Positions 5,269 to 13,127 of a DNA stretch of 13,927 bases are shown one piece after another. Source of the DNA: Nitrosopumilales archaeon UBA218 (GTDB lineage Archaea > Thermoproteota > Nitrososphaeria > Nitrososphaerales > Nitrosopumilaceae); contig DAMC01000054.1 in NCBI GenBank assembly GCA_002499525.1, positions 1 to 13,927 of the forward strand. Direction: 5' to 3'. Every line of letters starts with the position of its first letter. Within the stretch, counting starts at the first letter, position 1. A program made the position numbers and the translations under genes. The notes beneath the pieces were generated by a model, which did no database searches, had not been told where the DNA came from, and saw only the letters and a program-made list of their open reading frames with translations.

Positions 5269-6530
5269 TGATAGATCCCAAAATCATCAAAGAAAGACCA
5301 GAAATTATTCGTAAAATGCTTTCCGACAGACATGTTTCATTTGATTTAGACTTGATGTTATCATTAGACTCCAAGCGTCGAGAGATGATAACCAAGACAG
5401 ACGATCTTCGTAAGCTAAAAAACAACATGGGCGGAGACATTGCTGCAAAGAAAAAGTCAGGACAGAATGCGGAATCACTCATAACAGAAATGCAAAAGGT
5501 ATCTCAAGAACTTCAAAAGCTAGAATCGGATCAAGTAAAAACAGAGCAGGAGTTTGATAAACTGGTGATGACGTTGCCAAATCTTATTCACGAGTCGGTT
5601 CCAATTGGAATTGATGACTCTGCGAATGTGGTTATCAAAAGTTGGGGTGTTGTTCCAAAATTTGACTTCGTAATAAAAGACCATATCGACATATCACGTG
5701 AATTGGGTCTGGTAGATTTGGAACGTGCAGCAAAAACTGCAGGGGCCAGATTTTATTATTTGAAAAATAATCTCGTAAGATTAAATCAAGCTTTAATTCA
5801 CTTTGCATTGGATTTTTTGACAGAAAAACAATATGGCTTGATTCAACCACCTTACATGATTAACCGTAATTCAATGGAAGGGGCCATCATAGCAGATGAT
5901 TTTGAGAATGTGATATACAAAGTTCAAGATGAGGATTTGTTTTTGATTGGTACCTCAGAGCATTCAATAGCTGCAATGCATTCAGATGAAATACTAGAAG
6001 GAAAGGACTTGCCTATCAGATATGCAGGTGTCAGTCCATGTTTTAGAAAGGAAGCAGGTGCACATGGTAGAGACCAGAAAGGAATTTTCCGTGTGCATCA
6101 ATTTGAAAAAGTTGAACAGTATGTATTTGCAAGACCGGAAGAATCCTGGAGTGAACATGAAAAAATGCTTGCAATCGCAGAAGAGTTTTATCAAAAATTA
6201 GAAATACCTTACAGAGTTATGCTACTATCCAGTGGGGATTTGGGTAAAGTTTCTGCAAAAACATATGATATTGAAGCATGGATGGCAGGTCAGAACTCGT
6301 ATCGTGAGATAGTCTCATGTTCAAATTGTCTTGATTTTCAGACCAGAAGGTTGAAGATTAGATTCAGAGACAAGACTAACGAACAGACACAGTATCTTCA
6401 TTCACTAAATAGCACTTTAGTTGCCACTACCAGAACACTAGTCGCAATTATCGAAAATTTTCAGACAAAAGATGGTCATATCAGTGTACCAAAGCCATTA
6501 CAAAAGTACCTTGAGGCAAACATCATCTAG
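5268..6530 (+). CDS. serS: Seryl-tRNA synthetase
   Basis: Class II aminoacyl-tRNA synthetase charging tRNA-Ser. The 420-residue protein has the N-terminal tRNA-binding coiled-coil arm (about 26-105, rich in Lys/Glu/Gln), then the catalytic core with TSEHSI (229-234), motif 2 around CFRKEAGAHGRDQKGIFRVH (258-277) and motif 3 around LHSLNSTLVATTRTLVAIIE (378-397). The EIVSCSNCLDFQTRR stretch (347-361) is the conserved serine-site region. It is the common SerRS type, not the rare methanogen type. In motif 3 the usual NGSGLAxGR segment reads NSTLVATTR, keeping the Arg; I believe this is normal for archaeal SerRS. It overlaps Pcc1 by one base, and no SD is visible. Confidence 0.96.
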   Translation: MIDPKIIKERPEIIRKMLSDRHVSFDLDLMLSLDSKRREMITKTDDLRKLKNNMGGDIAAKKKSGQNAESLITEMQKVSQELQKLESDQVKTEQEFDKLVMTLPNLIHESVPIGIDDSANVVIKSWGVVPKFDFVIKDHIDISRELGLVDLERAAKTAGARFYYLKNNLVRLNQALIHFALDFLTEKQYGLIQPPYMINRNSMEGAIIADDFENVIYKVQDEDLFLIGTSEHSIAAMHSDEILEGKDLPIRYAGVSPCFRKEAGAHGRDQKGIFRVHQFEKVEQYVFARPEESWSEHEKMLAIAEEFYQKLEIPYRVMLLSSGDLGKVSAKTYDIEAWMAGQNSYREIVSCSNCLDFQTRRLKIRFRDKTNEQTQYLHSLNSTLVATTRTLVAIIENFQTKDGHISVPKPLQKYLEANII

Positions 6531-6534
6531 TACA

Positions 6535-6543
6535 ATTATATTT
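6535..6543 (+). promoter_or_regulatory. Probable TATA box of eS1
   Basis: ATTATATTT, in the 35-bp gap after serS, is centred 27 bp before the TTG start at 6566. It predicts a leaderless message starting at TTG. Confidence 0.45.
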
Positions 6544-6565
6544 TGGCTTCAGGGTCGCTTAATAA

Positions 6566-7180
6566 TTGGCTCGTAAACGAGGAGGAAAAGTAAAGGACAA
6601 GTGGCGTGAGAAAAAATGGGTCACAGTAATCGCTCCAGAATCGTTTAACAATGCACCGATAGCATACATACCAATCACGGATGAGCAAAAAGCAATAGGT
6701 CGTGTAATTGAAGTGACATTATTTGATATTTTGAAAGGAGATCCATCTCAGTATCAATACAAGATTTACTTCCAGATTACTAAGATTGATGGAGATAAGG
6801 CATACTCTATTTTCAAGAGATATGAATATGCAAAGGAATTCCTCCGAAGTCTCATTAGACGTGGTTCTAGCAAGGTTAACTTTGTCATGGATGTTAAAAC
6901 GAAAGACAACTACTTGTTCAGACTCAAAGTAATTGCTTTGACACATAAAAAACTCAACACATCTAGAAAACACGCCCTAAGATTAATTGCAAGAGAAGTA
7001 ATGGGCAAAACAATTCCTGAAATGACCATTGATCAATTCGTTCAAGCAACATGTTATGGAAAGATAAACTCGGATATCATGGCAGCAGCTAAAAAGGTAA
7101 TCCGAATGAGACATGTAGGTCTTGAAAAGGTAAAGCTTATCAGAACTGCTGAAGCTCAAGTCACACTATTACAAGCATAG
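6566..7180 (+). CDS. rps3ae: 30S ribosomal protein eS1 (S3Ae)
   Basis: This is an archaeal/eukaryotic small-subunit protein at the platform near the mRNA exit. The 204 residues match the family in full: basic start (MARKRGGKVKDKWREKKW), VIAPESFNN, IGRVIEVTLFDILKGDPSQY, KRYEYAKEFLRSLIRRGSSK, and MRHVGLEKVKLIRTAEAQV near the end. The start codon is TTG at 6566, directly giving the conserved ARKRGGK start; there is no in-frame ATG nearby. It follows serS by 35 bp with its own TATA-like element and is followed after 5 bp by the DUF54 gene, with which it is probably co-transcribed. Confidence 0.95.
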   Translation: MARKRGGKVKDKWREKKWVTVIAPESFNNAPIAYIPITDEQKAIGRVIEVTLFDILKGDPSQYQYKIYFQITKIDGDKAYSIFKRYEYAKEFLRSLIRRGSSKVNFVMDVKTKDNYLFRLKVIALTHKKLNTSRKHALRLIAREVMGKTIPEMTIDQFVQATCYGKINSDIMAAAKKVIRMRHVGLEKVKLIRTAEAQVTLLQA

Positions 7181-7185
7181 AGTTC

Positions 7186-7614
7186 ATGGAAAAAAAACTT
7201 GAAGTAGAAATTCAAGTTATCATACACGCAACTGAGGACTCTGAAAAAATTTTTGATTCTTTTAAAGAAATGTTTTTTCTAGAAAAAGCGGATTTTGCAG
7301 TACAAAGCCTACAAGGGCATTATGAAAATCCCATTTCTTTAGTAAATGCAAAAATAAAGAAGAAGAAAGCTGGAGGTTTTGTAAAAAACTTGATTGCCAA
7401 TATTCCAAAAAAAGAGATTGATGAAATCATCGAGGATTTAGAAAATAGGTGTGATGGTTCCGGTCTATTCTTAAGAATCTCAAAGCAGTCATTAGTTGAA
7501 GGTAAAATTGAGCCTGCCGGAGACGACCCAATCAAGATTAGAATTTACACACCGATATATTCTCAAAAAGAGATCATCAGAACCTATTCCCAATTACTCA
7601 CAAGCACAATTTAA
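7186..7614 (+). CDS. DUF54/COG1325 RNA-binding protein
   Basis: This 142-residue protein is of the archaeal RNA_binding (PF01877, DUF54) type, a family sometimes annotated as an exosome-related protein because of gene neighbourhoods in archaea. Visible features are an N-terminal strand (KKLEVEIQVIIHATEDSEKI), the YENPISLVNAKIKKKKAGGF segment, an acidic helix (KKEIDEIIEDLENRCDG) and the LFLRISKQSLVEGKIEPAGDDPIKIRI stretch shared by the family. It lies 5 bp after eS1 and would be translated from the same mRNA; context supports a role in ribosome or RNA handling. The biochemical role is not established. Its stop codon overlaps the TATA element proposed for the following guide RNA. Confidence 0.85.
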   Translation: MEKKLEVEIQVIIHATEDSEKIFDSFKEMFFLEKADFAVQSLQGHYENPISLVNAKIKKKKAGGFVKNLIANIPKKEIDEIIEDLENRCDGSGLFLRISKQSLVEGKIEPAGDDPIKIRIYTPIYSQKEIIRTYSQLLTSTI

Positions 7615-7618
7615 TATC
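7610..7618 (+). promoter_or_regulatory. Possible TATA box of the C/D guide RNA
   Basis: TTTAATATC overlaps the stop codon of the preceding gene and is centred about 23-26 bp before the proposed 5' end of the small RNA (7637-7640), the spacing expected for an independent promoter. Confidence 0.4.
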
Positions 7619-7636
7619 ATTTAGAGTATTATCCAG

Positions 7637-7713
7637 TTGGGAATGAAGAGCTAACAAGCCGCTCCAGTCTGAGCATACGCAAGCTGTGAAGACGCCGCGA
7701 CGATCTGACCCAA
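7637..7713 (+). ncRNA. C/D box sRNA (2'-O-methylation guide)
   Basis: Box C ATGAAGA (7643-7649), box D' CTGA (7669-7672), box C' GTGAAGA (7686-7692) and box D CTGA (7705-7708) occur in order. The ends pair as TTGGG (7637-7641) with CCCAA (7709-7713), placing C and D against a closing stem. The C'-to-D spacer is exactly 12 nt, the archaeal norm; the C-to-D' spacer is 19 nt. Both C-type boxes have A in place of the usual fifth U, which would make an A-U pair where the canonical kink-turn has U-U. By the N+5 rule, the D guide (CGCCGCGACGAT) would methylate the U in AUCGUCGCGGCG and the D' guide the G in ACUGGAGCGGC. I could not identify the targets. Confidence 0.75.
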
Positions 7714-7730
7714 AAAATAATTCAAGATTG

Positions 7731-7739
7731 TTTTAAATA
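7731..7739 (+). promoter_or_regulatory. TATA box of the geranylgeranyl reductase gene
   Basis: TTTTAAATA is centred 27 bp before the TTG at 7762, supporting that start and a leaderless message. The preceding T-tract may also end the small RNA. Confidence 0.5.
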
Positions 7740-7761
7740 ATCTAATTTCAGCTGTCACGTA

Positions 7762-9222
7762 TTGAAAACAGATTATGACATAATTGTTGCCGGCGGAGGA
7801 CTTGCAGGAATGATTGCTGCCCATTCTGCCTCCCATTACTCAAATCAAAAATTATCCATTCTAGTTGTTGACAGAAATACTCCGATAATGCTTGGAAGTA
7901 AATCCATTAACGGTTGGGTTTGTGGTGATGCGGTATCTAAGGAAGCAGTCGACTACATGTCCAGTCGTATCAAAGTTTCTTGGAATGCACCAGAGATTGA
8001 GCATAAAGTAAAGGGCGTTATGGCATTGTCTCCAGACAGAGAAACTTCAATTCCATTTGACGGTGACGGATTTTTATTAAATAGAAAACAACTTCCACAA
8101 AGCCAATACAAAGAGGCATTAAAGCGAGGAATCAGTGTAGAGTTTGAGACAAGTCTAACTGGGCTGATTTACGATGGAAATCAAGTAGTTGGTGTCGAAG
8201 GACAAAACATGAAAACTAAACAGCCTTTCAAAAAGACTGCCAAGGTCGTAATAGATGCCACAGGAGTTACATCTATGCTCCGAAACCAGATCAAAAACAC
8301 CACAAAGATGGAACGTAGAATCGACAGAACCGATTTAGAGTCAACTGGTAGACACATCATGTATTTTGAGCAAGGTCAGGAAGATCTATCCGAATTTGAT
8401 CCTGATTATTGTCTGATTCATTTAGATCAAGATATTGCCCCTGGAGGATATGGATGGGTGTTTCCAAAAGGAAAAAACAAAGTAAACATCGGATTAGGCG
8501 TTGAAAAGACACTTTTAGATAAAAGAAACAAGAGACTAGGCAAACACGATGATGTTTCTGGTTTAATCAATCAGTATGTTGCCAGAAATCGCGCAATTAA
8601 GAATCCGAAAATATCAACAGACCCATCCGACACCAGTAATGCTACTGGGAATTTTCAGGTATCAGTAAGAAGGCAAAATGATTGTATGGTTGCTAACGGG
8701 TTTATGCTAGTTGGGGATTCAGCATGGATGCCAAAACCACTTGATGCTGGAGGAATTGGTCCAGCGCTCATTGCAGGAACAATAATCGGTAAAAATGTAG
8801 CTCATGCAATCGAAGCAGGTGATGTAACAGAAAAAGGATTGTGGCAATATAATGTCGACTACATCAACGAATACGGATACAAAACACCAGGATTGGAAGT
8901 ATTTCGAAGATTACTGCAGATGCTCACAAATGATCAAATCAATTACGGCATGAAGCACTTTTTGGGCAACATGGATGTAGAGGCAATCAGTAAGGGCGAA
9001 CATCCTGATTTTTCAATGATTGGTAAAATGGGAATGTTGATTCGTGGTGCATTAAACAAAAAACTGGCTGATGGTTTGAGATACACTACACAGCAAAACA
9101 GATGGTTAACAGAGCATTATAGAAACTTCCCAACAACCCCAGAAGGTTTTGAGGATTGGCATAAAAAATTGCTCAAAACAATGAACGATTCCTACGAGCA
9201 CCTTGCAAAATGGGAAAACTAG
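7762..9222 (+). CDS. Geranylgeranyl reductase family FAD-dependent oxidoreductase
   Basis: This protein probably saturates the isoprenoid chains of archaeal membrane lipids (digeranylgeranylglycerophospholipid reductase) or a related isoprenoid such as a quinone side chain. The 486 residues start with a Rossmann dinucleotide site (YDIIVAGGGLAG, GxGxxG at 11-16) and an acidic strand end (VVDR). C54 lies in NGWVCGDAVSK, the conserved Cys region. YGWVFP (230-235) is the YxWxFP lipid-site motif of the family. The second FAD motif is LVGDSAWMPKPLDAGGIGPA (316-335). The start is TTG, supported by the TATA box and by the immediate KTDYDIIVAGGG. The gene stands alone. Thaumarchaeotes carry several paralogues, so the exact substrate is not fixed by sequence. 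Confidence 0.9.
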   Translation: MKTDYDIIVAGGGLAGMIAAHSASHYSNQKLSILVVDRNTPIMLGSKSINGWVCGDAVSKEAVDYMSSRIKVSWNAPEIEHKVKGVMALSPDRETSIPFDGDGFLLNRKQLPQSQYKEALKRGISVEFETSLTGLIYDGNQVVGVEGQNMKTKQPFKKTAKVVIDATGVTSMLRNQIKNTTKMERRIDRTDLESTGRHIMYFEQGQEDLSEFDPDYCLIHLDQDIAPGGYGWVFPKGKNKVNIGLGVEKTLLDKRNKRLGKHDDVSGLINQYVARNRAIKNPKISTDPSDTSNATGNFQVSVRRQNDCMVANGFMLVGDSAWMPKPLDAGGIGPALIAGTIIGKNVAHAIEAGDVTEKGLWQYNVDYINEYGYKTPGLEVFRRLLQMLTNDQINYGMKHFLGNMDVEAISKGEHPDFSMIGKMGMLIRGALNKKLADGLRYTTQQNRWLTEHYRNFPTTPEGFEDWHKKLLKTMNDSYEHLAKWEN

Positions 9223-9240
9223 TGGTAATCAGTTAGGTCA

Positions 9241-9249
9241 TTTTAAATA
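9241..9249 (+). promoter_or_regulatory. TATA box of the MoxR/VWA pair
   Basis: TTTTAAATA, identical to the element before the reductase gene, is centred 27 bp before the ATG at 9272, fitting a leaderless two-gene transcript. Confidence 0.5.
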
Positions 9250-9271
9250 AAGTGCAATCTTATCTCATTTA

Positions 9272-10069
9272 ATGTTACAATCATCAGCGTATCTGGATTG
9301 GAATAATTCTTTTGATATTTTGAACAAAGCTTATGATTCTAGCCTTTTTGTTCTGATAATAGGTCCAAAGGGCACTGGCAAGACTACACTGGTGCGTGAT
9401 TTTGCAAATAGCAAAGATACAAAATTAGAATCAATTAATTTCAGTCTTCGCACTCGAGAGAGTCATCTAATTGGTACTAAAACACTAACCCAAGGAACTA
9501 TTGGATTTGATGAGGGTATTTTGATTAGATCTATGAAAGAAGGCAGTATTCTTTACTTGGATGAACTAAATGCCGCAGAGGCAGATGTTTTACTCAGACT
9601 AGATGAAGCATTGGATGACAGAAGACAAATAATTCTAAAAGAATCAACTGGCGAGACCATTAATGCAAATCAAAAATGGTTTGTAGTAGCAACAATCAAC
9701 CCATTAACTCACGTAGGTACGAAGGAACTTCCCCCACAACTATTGAGTAGATTTCCAATTAGAATTAGGTTAGATTATCCTCCAGAAGAAACTGAATTTG
9801 AGATTGTGAAAAGACACGCGGGTGGAAATCATGATGATTCACTAAAACAAGGAATAAAGTTAGCAAATACTCTCAGACAGGCAGCTGCAGTAGAAGAATT
9901 GTATTATGCCCCTAGTCTTCGTGAAACTATAGCATATGCAAAACTTTTGGATTCAGGATTGAGTGCAAAAAAAGCTGCAGACATCGTATTTGCAAATGTA
10001 TATGGTCAGTGGGGTAATGTAGAATATCAAAAGGTTAGCGATATCATCACATCAATGTTTGGCAAATAA
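9272..10069 (+). CDS. MoxR-type AAA+ ATPase (NorQ/CbbQ-like)
   Basis: This 265-residue protein is a single AAA+ module. Walker A is GPKGTGKTT (31-39), Walker B ILYLDE (93-98), sensor 1 is N143 in VVATINP, and the candidate arginine finger is R160 in LLSRF. The insertion-like stretch ESHLIGTKTL with GFDEGILIRSMKEG before Walker B, and LDEALDDRRQIILKESTGE after it, read like the NorQ/CbbQ branch of MoxR proteins. Such ATPases act with a VWA partner as chaperones that activate or metallate enzymes (NorQ/NorD, CbbQ/CbbO, cobaltochelatase CobS/CobT). Its stop overlaps the next ATG by one base (TAATG), and that next gene is a VWA protein, so the pair is complete. The client is unknown. Confidence 0.92.
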   Translation: MLQSSAYLDWNNSFDILNKAYDSSLFVLIIGPKGTGKTTLVRDFANSKDTKLESINFSLRTRESHLIGTKTLTQGTIGFDEGILIRSMKEGSILYLDELNAAEADVLLRLDEALDDRRQIILKESTGETINANQKWFVVATINPLTHVGTKELPPQLLSRFPIRIRLDYPPEETEFEIVKRHAGGNHDDSLKQGIKLANTLRQAAAVEELYYAPSLRETIAYAKLLDSGLSAKKAADIVFANVYGQWGNVEYQKVSDIITSMFGK

Positions 10070-11634
10070 TGCAATCCTTACAGCTTCGTAATGACACTTT
10101 AGTAGAAATTGCCACGTTCTTGGCAAGAAGATGGTCAGAAAGAGATAGAATAGTAGTAGATTTTTCTGACAAAAAAGAAAGTATTACAAAATTAAAAGAG
10201 AATAAAATCAGTCTTGTATCACCAGAAAAATTTTCAGGTACAGATTTTGATAAATATCGACAATTTAGGGTTGCAATTTGGTACGAGTCAATGAGAGTAA
10301 AGTTTTGCAAGAAGATACTCTCTAATGATCACGCTTTTGGGTTTATTCTGAATACCATGGAAACAAGACGTATCGAATTACTTGGAAGAAAAATCTGGCG
10401 GGGAATGGATGAAGAACTGATTTTTTACTATAGCTACTTGTGGTTATACAGGCAACAACTGGGAAATATTTTAGGAAAATCAAGAATTGTAGAGGCCTTT
10501 TTTCAAAAATTTTTGTTAGGTGATATCAAAGGAGAACTACAACCTAGTTTTGCAGAGCGTGTGTATTTGGCATCAAATATGGCAAAACAAATTGTTGCAG
10601 AGGCAATAGATAACAATCATGATACTGATTGGTTAGAAAAAAAGGTCCCTGAGATTCTCAAGATTTTAAACATAGATGCACTCACGACAGTACCACTCAA
10701 TGTGCCATGGAAGGGTCCAGGACTTTTGGTCACCCCACAAGACTTTGAAAAGGCACTACAAAAGATCATTCAAAATAAAGAAGATGATTTTGGAAAAATT
10801 GATCCCAAAAATATCTTGGCTGGAAAGTCAGTTGCAGATGAATTCAAGGTAATTAAAGATGAGAATAAGAAAAACGAAAACAAAGGATTAGGTATCGAAT
10901 CCATTGGAATTCAGATTCCAGGTTCAAGTAATGTGGATGAGACGAGAATCTACGATCAAGATTTGATAGGAAACCTAAAAACAAAATTCAAGGAGTGGAG
11001 AACTAGTTGGAAAGAGCAACACGTAATTTCCGGCGACGAGTTTGATGAGGAATCATATATTGAAGGTTACAATCCATTTTTCACCGATGTAAAAAAGTCA
11101 ATTAAATCAAAGATTGTGATATTATTAGATCATTCTTCCAGCATAACAGAGCAGCAGGTAGAATACAAAAAGGCCACATTGGCATTGTGTGAGGTATTGG
11201 GGTTTTTGAAGATAAAATTCTCTGTTTTTGCATTCAACACGACACAAAAACAAGTCATATGTTGGATGATCAAGCCAGAAGAAACAAAATGGAATAATGC
11301 CTGTGCAAAAAGATTAGCACAGATCGAGGCTAACGGTGGAACGCCACTTGCGGATGTTTATCAAAAGATATTTCCAACATTAAAATCTAAAAAACCAGAT
11401 ATCTTTTTGACATTATCAGATGGGGAACCATCAGATCCTGATGCGGTAAGATCAATGGTAAAATCATTTAAAACTATAGGTATCAAAATGGTCGCAATTG
11501 GAGTAGGTCGTGATACTTACAGTGCGACAACTATAGCAAATAATTTGAAATATCTCGGATATGAAAAAACTCTCGCAGTTTCAAGACTTAAGGACATACC
11601 CAACAGAGTACTAACAGTATTAGAAACATCCTGA
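10069..11634 (+). CDS. VWA-domain protein, partner of the MoxR ATPase (NorD/CobT/CoxE-like)
   Basis: The protein has 521 residues. The first ~230 are helical with many aromatic and basic residues and unrecognised. A charged, low-complexity linker runs about 255-305 (Lys/Asp/Glu/Asn-rich). The C-terminal von Willebrand A domain starts near 345 and has a complete metal-ion-dependent adhesion site: D354-H-S-S-S358, T425 in NGGTPLAD, and D451 in LSDGEPSD. This architecture of N-terminal helical part, acidic linker and C-terminal VWA is that of NorD, CbbO and CobT, partners of MoxR-type ATPases. The one-base overlap with the ATPase gene implies coupled translation. The protein is likely cytoplasmic, with no signal or membrane helix seen. 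It probably recruits the client; which client is not known. Confidence 0.88.
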   Translation: MQSLQLRNDTLVEIATFLARRWSERDRIVVDFSDKKESITKLKENKISLVSPEKFSGTDFDKYRQFRVAIWYESMRVKFCKKILSNDHAFGFILNTMETRRIELLGRKIWRGMDEELIFYYSYLWLYRQQLGNILGKSRIVEAFFQKFLLGDIKGELQPSFAERVYLASNMAKQIVAEAIDNNHDTDWLEKKVPEILKILNIDALTTVPLNVPWKGPGLLVTPQDFEKALQKIIQNKEDDFGKIDPKNILAGKSVADEFKVIKDENKKNENKGLGIESIGIQIPGSSNVDETRIYDQDLIGNLKTKFKEWRTSWKEQHVISGDEFDEESYIEGYNPFFTDVKKSIKSKIVILLDHSSSITEQQVEYKKATLALCEVLGFLKIKFSVFAFNTTQKQVICWMIKPEETKWNNACAKRLAQIEANGGTPLADVYQKIFPTLKSKKPDIFLTLSDGEPSDPDAVRSMVKSFKTIGIKMVAIGVGRDTYSATTIANNLKYLGYEKTLAVSRLKDIPNRVLTVLETS

Positions 11635-11694
11635 ATTCATCAAATAACTCTGCAAAAACTATGCATGGGACGTATTTTTGGCTTCAAGGCAAAA

Positions 11695-11704
11695 GTTCTA
11701 AATC
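11695..11704 (+). promoter_or_regulatory. Weak TATA-like element before the rhodanese/MBL gene
   Basis: GTTCTAAATC is centred about 27 bp before the ATG at 11727. The 92-bp gap between the VWA gene and this one otherwise shows no RNA gene or convincing hairpin. Confidence 0.35.
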
Positions 11705-11726
11705 TCCCTCAAATGATTCAGAGTAA

Positions 11727-13127
11727 ATGGACATTGAATTAACGGCTGAAGAATTATCAAAAATTTTACAAAACAAAGATAACACGTTGATTCTCGATAT
11801 TAGACCAAAAGAATCCTACATGTTCGGACATATTTCTGGTGCTGCAAATGCTATTTGCAATTCAATGCAACAGAAACAAATCATCATGTCTAAGATTCCA
11901 CCATCAATGAAAATCATATTAATTGATGATGATGGTTCCGAATCTAAACAAAACGCCACCATGATGGCGAGATTTGGTTTTGATGCGCATTATCTCAAGG
12001 ATGGAATGAGTTCATGGCAAGGAGAATTGGTCAAAAGCGGACATGATACCAGTATTTCAGGCGATAAACTTTGGAATTCAATAAAAGGAAACGATGATGT
12101 CTTTTTACTTGATGTGAGAGAACCTCAAGAATTTGCAGATTTTAGAATACCAGGAGCTGTCAATATCCCACTTTCCCAGCTTTTTGCAAATGATTCTTTA
12201 TCACAAATACCAAAAGATAAAAAAATAATCACAATCTGTTCCCATGGAAATCGTTCTATGGTTGCAACGTTTGCTTTGGCAAAAAACGGATTAGAGTCAA
12301 CTTCTCTGATTGGAGGTATGTCTTTGTGGAATCAAGTTCTAAATTGTTCAATTCTAAAAGAAGGAGACATTACAATCATGCAAGTTGAAAAGATTGGGAA
12401 AGGATGTTTGTCACACATTATCGGTTCAAATGGAGAGGCAATAGTTATAGATCCGACATATCCGCCAAAAAAATATGTTGAATTTGCAAATGAACATGGT
12501 TTTAAAATTACTAAAGTCATAGATACTCACCAACACGCAGACCATGTTTCTGCTGCTAAAGAATTGACTCAGATAAGCGGAGCAAAATTATTGCTTAGTG
12601 GTCTAGAAGAGTACAGACTAGAAAGTGAAAGAATTTCAGATGGTGATACCATTACATTTGGCACAAAAACACTACAGGCAATTCATACTCCTGGACATAC
12701 TCCCGGAGGTTTTACGTTTGTTCTTGATGAGAAATATGTTTTTTCAGGCGACATTTTGTTCTTGGAGGGAATTGGAAGGCCTGATTTACGTGATAACGCA
12801 GAGCAATTTGCTGCAAATCTATACGATACCCTACATAACAAGATTCTCAAATTTGGTGATGAAGTAAAAATATTTCCAACACACCATGGTGAAGGGGTAA
12901 AACCAACAAAGGATGGAATATTTTACACAACGGTACAAAATGCAAAAAAGCTGCCACTCCTAGATCTTAATCAATCAGATTTTGTCTCAAAAGTAGTTAG
13001 TATTACCACTCCTCGACCCATGAATTATTCAATCATAATTAAGATAAACAAAGGTACAATTCCAATATCTCCTGAACAAATTCCAGATTTGGAGATGGGT
13101 CCAAATCGTTGCAGTGTCAGGATGTAA
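11727..13127 (+). CDS. Rhodanese-rhodanese-metallo-beta-lactamase fusion (persulfide dioxygenase-like)
   Basis: The 466 residues carry three domains. Rhodanese 1 (about 5-105) has LDIRPKESYMFGHISGA, but its active-site loop reads IDDDGSESKQ with no Cys, so it is probably non-catalytic. Rhodanese 2 (about 110-208) has LDVREPQEF and the active loop CSHGNRS with Cys171. The metallo-beta-lactamase domain (about 215-400) has THQHADH (H268, H270, D272, H273), HTPGH (H320/H324), SGD (D342) and PTHHGEG (H386/H387), plus GRPDL, which is typical of ETHE1-type persulfide dioxygenases. About 60 residues follow with no recognised motif. The likely role is oxidation or transfer of sulfane sulfur in the cytoplasm. 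The order is the reverse of CstB (MBL first). It directly abuts the ASCH gene. Confidence 0.88.
   Translation: MDIELTAEELSKILQNKDNTLILDIRPKESYMFGHISGAANAICNSMQQKQIIMSKIPPSMKIILIDDDGSESKQNATMMARFGFDAHYLKDGMSSWQGELVKSGHDTSISGDKLWNSIKGNDDVFLLDVREPQEFADFRIPGAVNIPLSQLFANDSLSQIPKDKKIITICSHGNRSMVATFALAKNGLESTSLIGGMSLWNQVLNCSILKEGDITIMQVEKIGKGCLSHIIGSNGEAIVIDPTYPPKKYVEFANEHGFKITKVIDTHQHADHVSAAKELTQISGAKLLLSGLEEYRLESERISDGDTITFGTKTLQAIHTPGHTPGGFTFVLDEKYVFSGDILFLEGIGRPDLRDNAEQFAANLYDTLHNKILKFGDEVKIFPTHHGEGVKPTKDGIFYTTVQNAKKLPLLDLNQSDFVSKVVSITTPRPMNYSIIIKINKGTIPISPEQIPDLEMGPNRCSVRM

Noticed and set aside
7651..7836. A 61-codon reading frame on the minus strand across the gap before the reductase gene
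   Set aside because: It overlaps the C/D guide RNA and the start of the reductase, has no promoter signal, and reads as low-quality protein.
6541..11686. Shared 11-base word TTTTGGCTTCA upstream of eS1 (6541-6551) and upstream of the rhodanese/MBL gene (11676-11686)
   Set aside because: In about 14 kb many 11-base matches are expected by chance; flanks and distance to the start codons differ.
11635..11726. Possible small RNA in the 92-bp gap before the rhodanese/MBL gene
   Set aside because: No ordered C/D or H/ACA elements and only a 5-bp imperfect stem (TTTTG/CAAAA); a weak promoter explains the gap.
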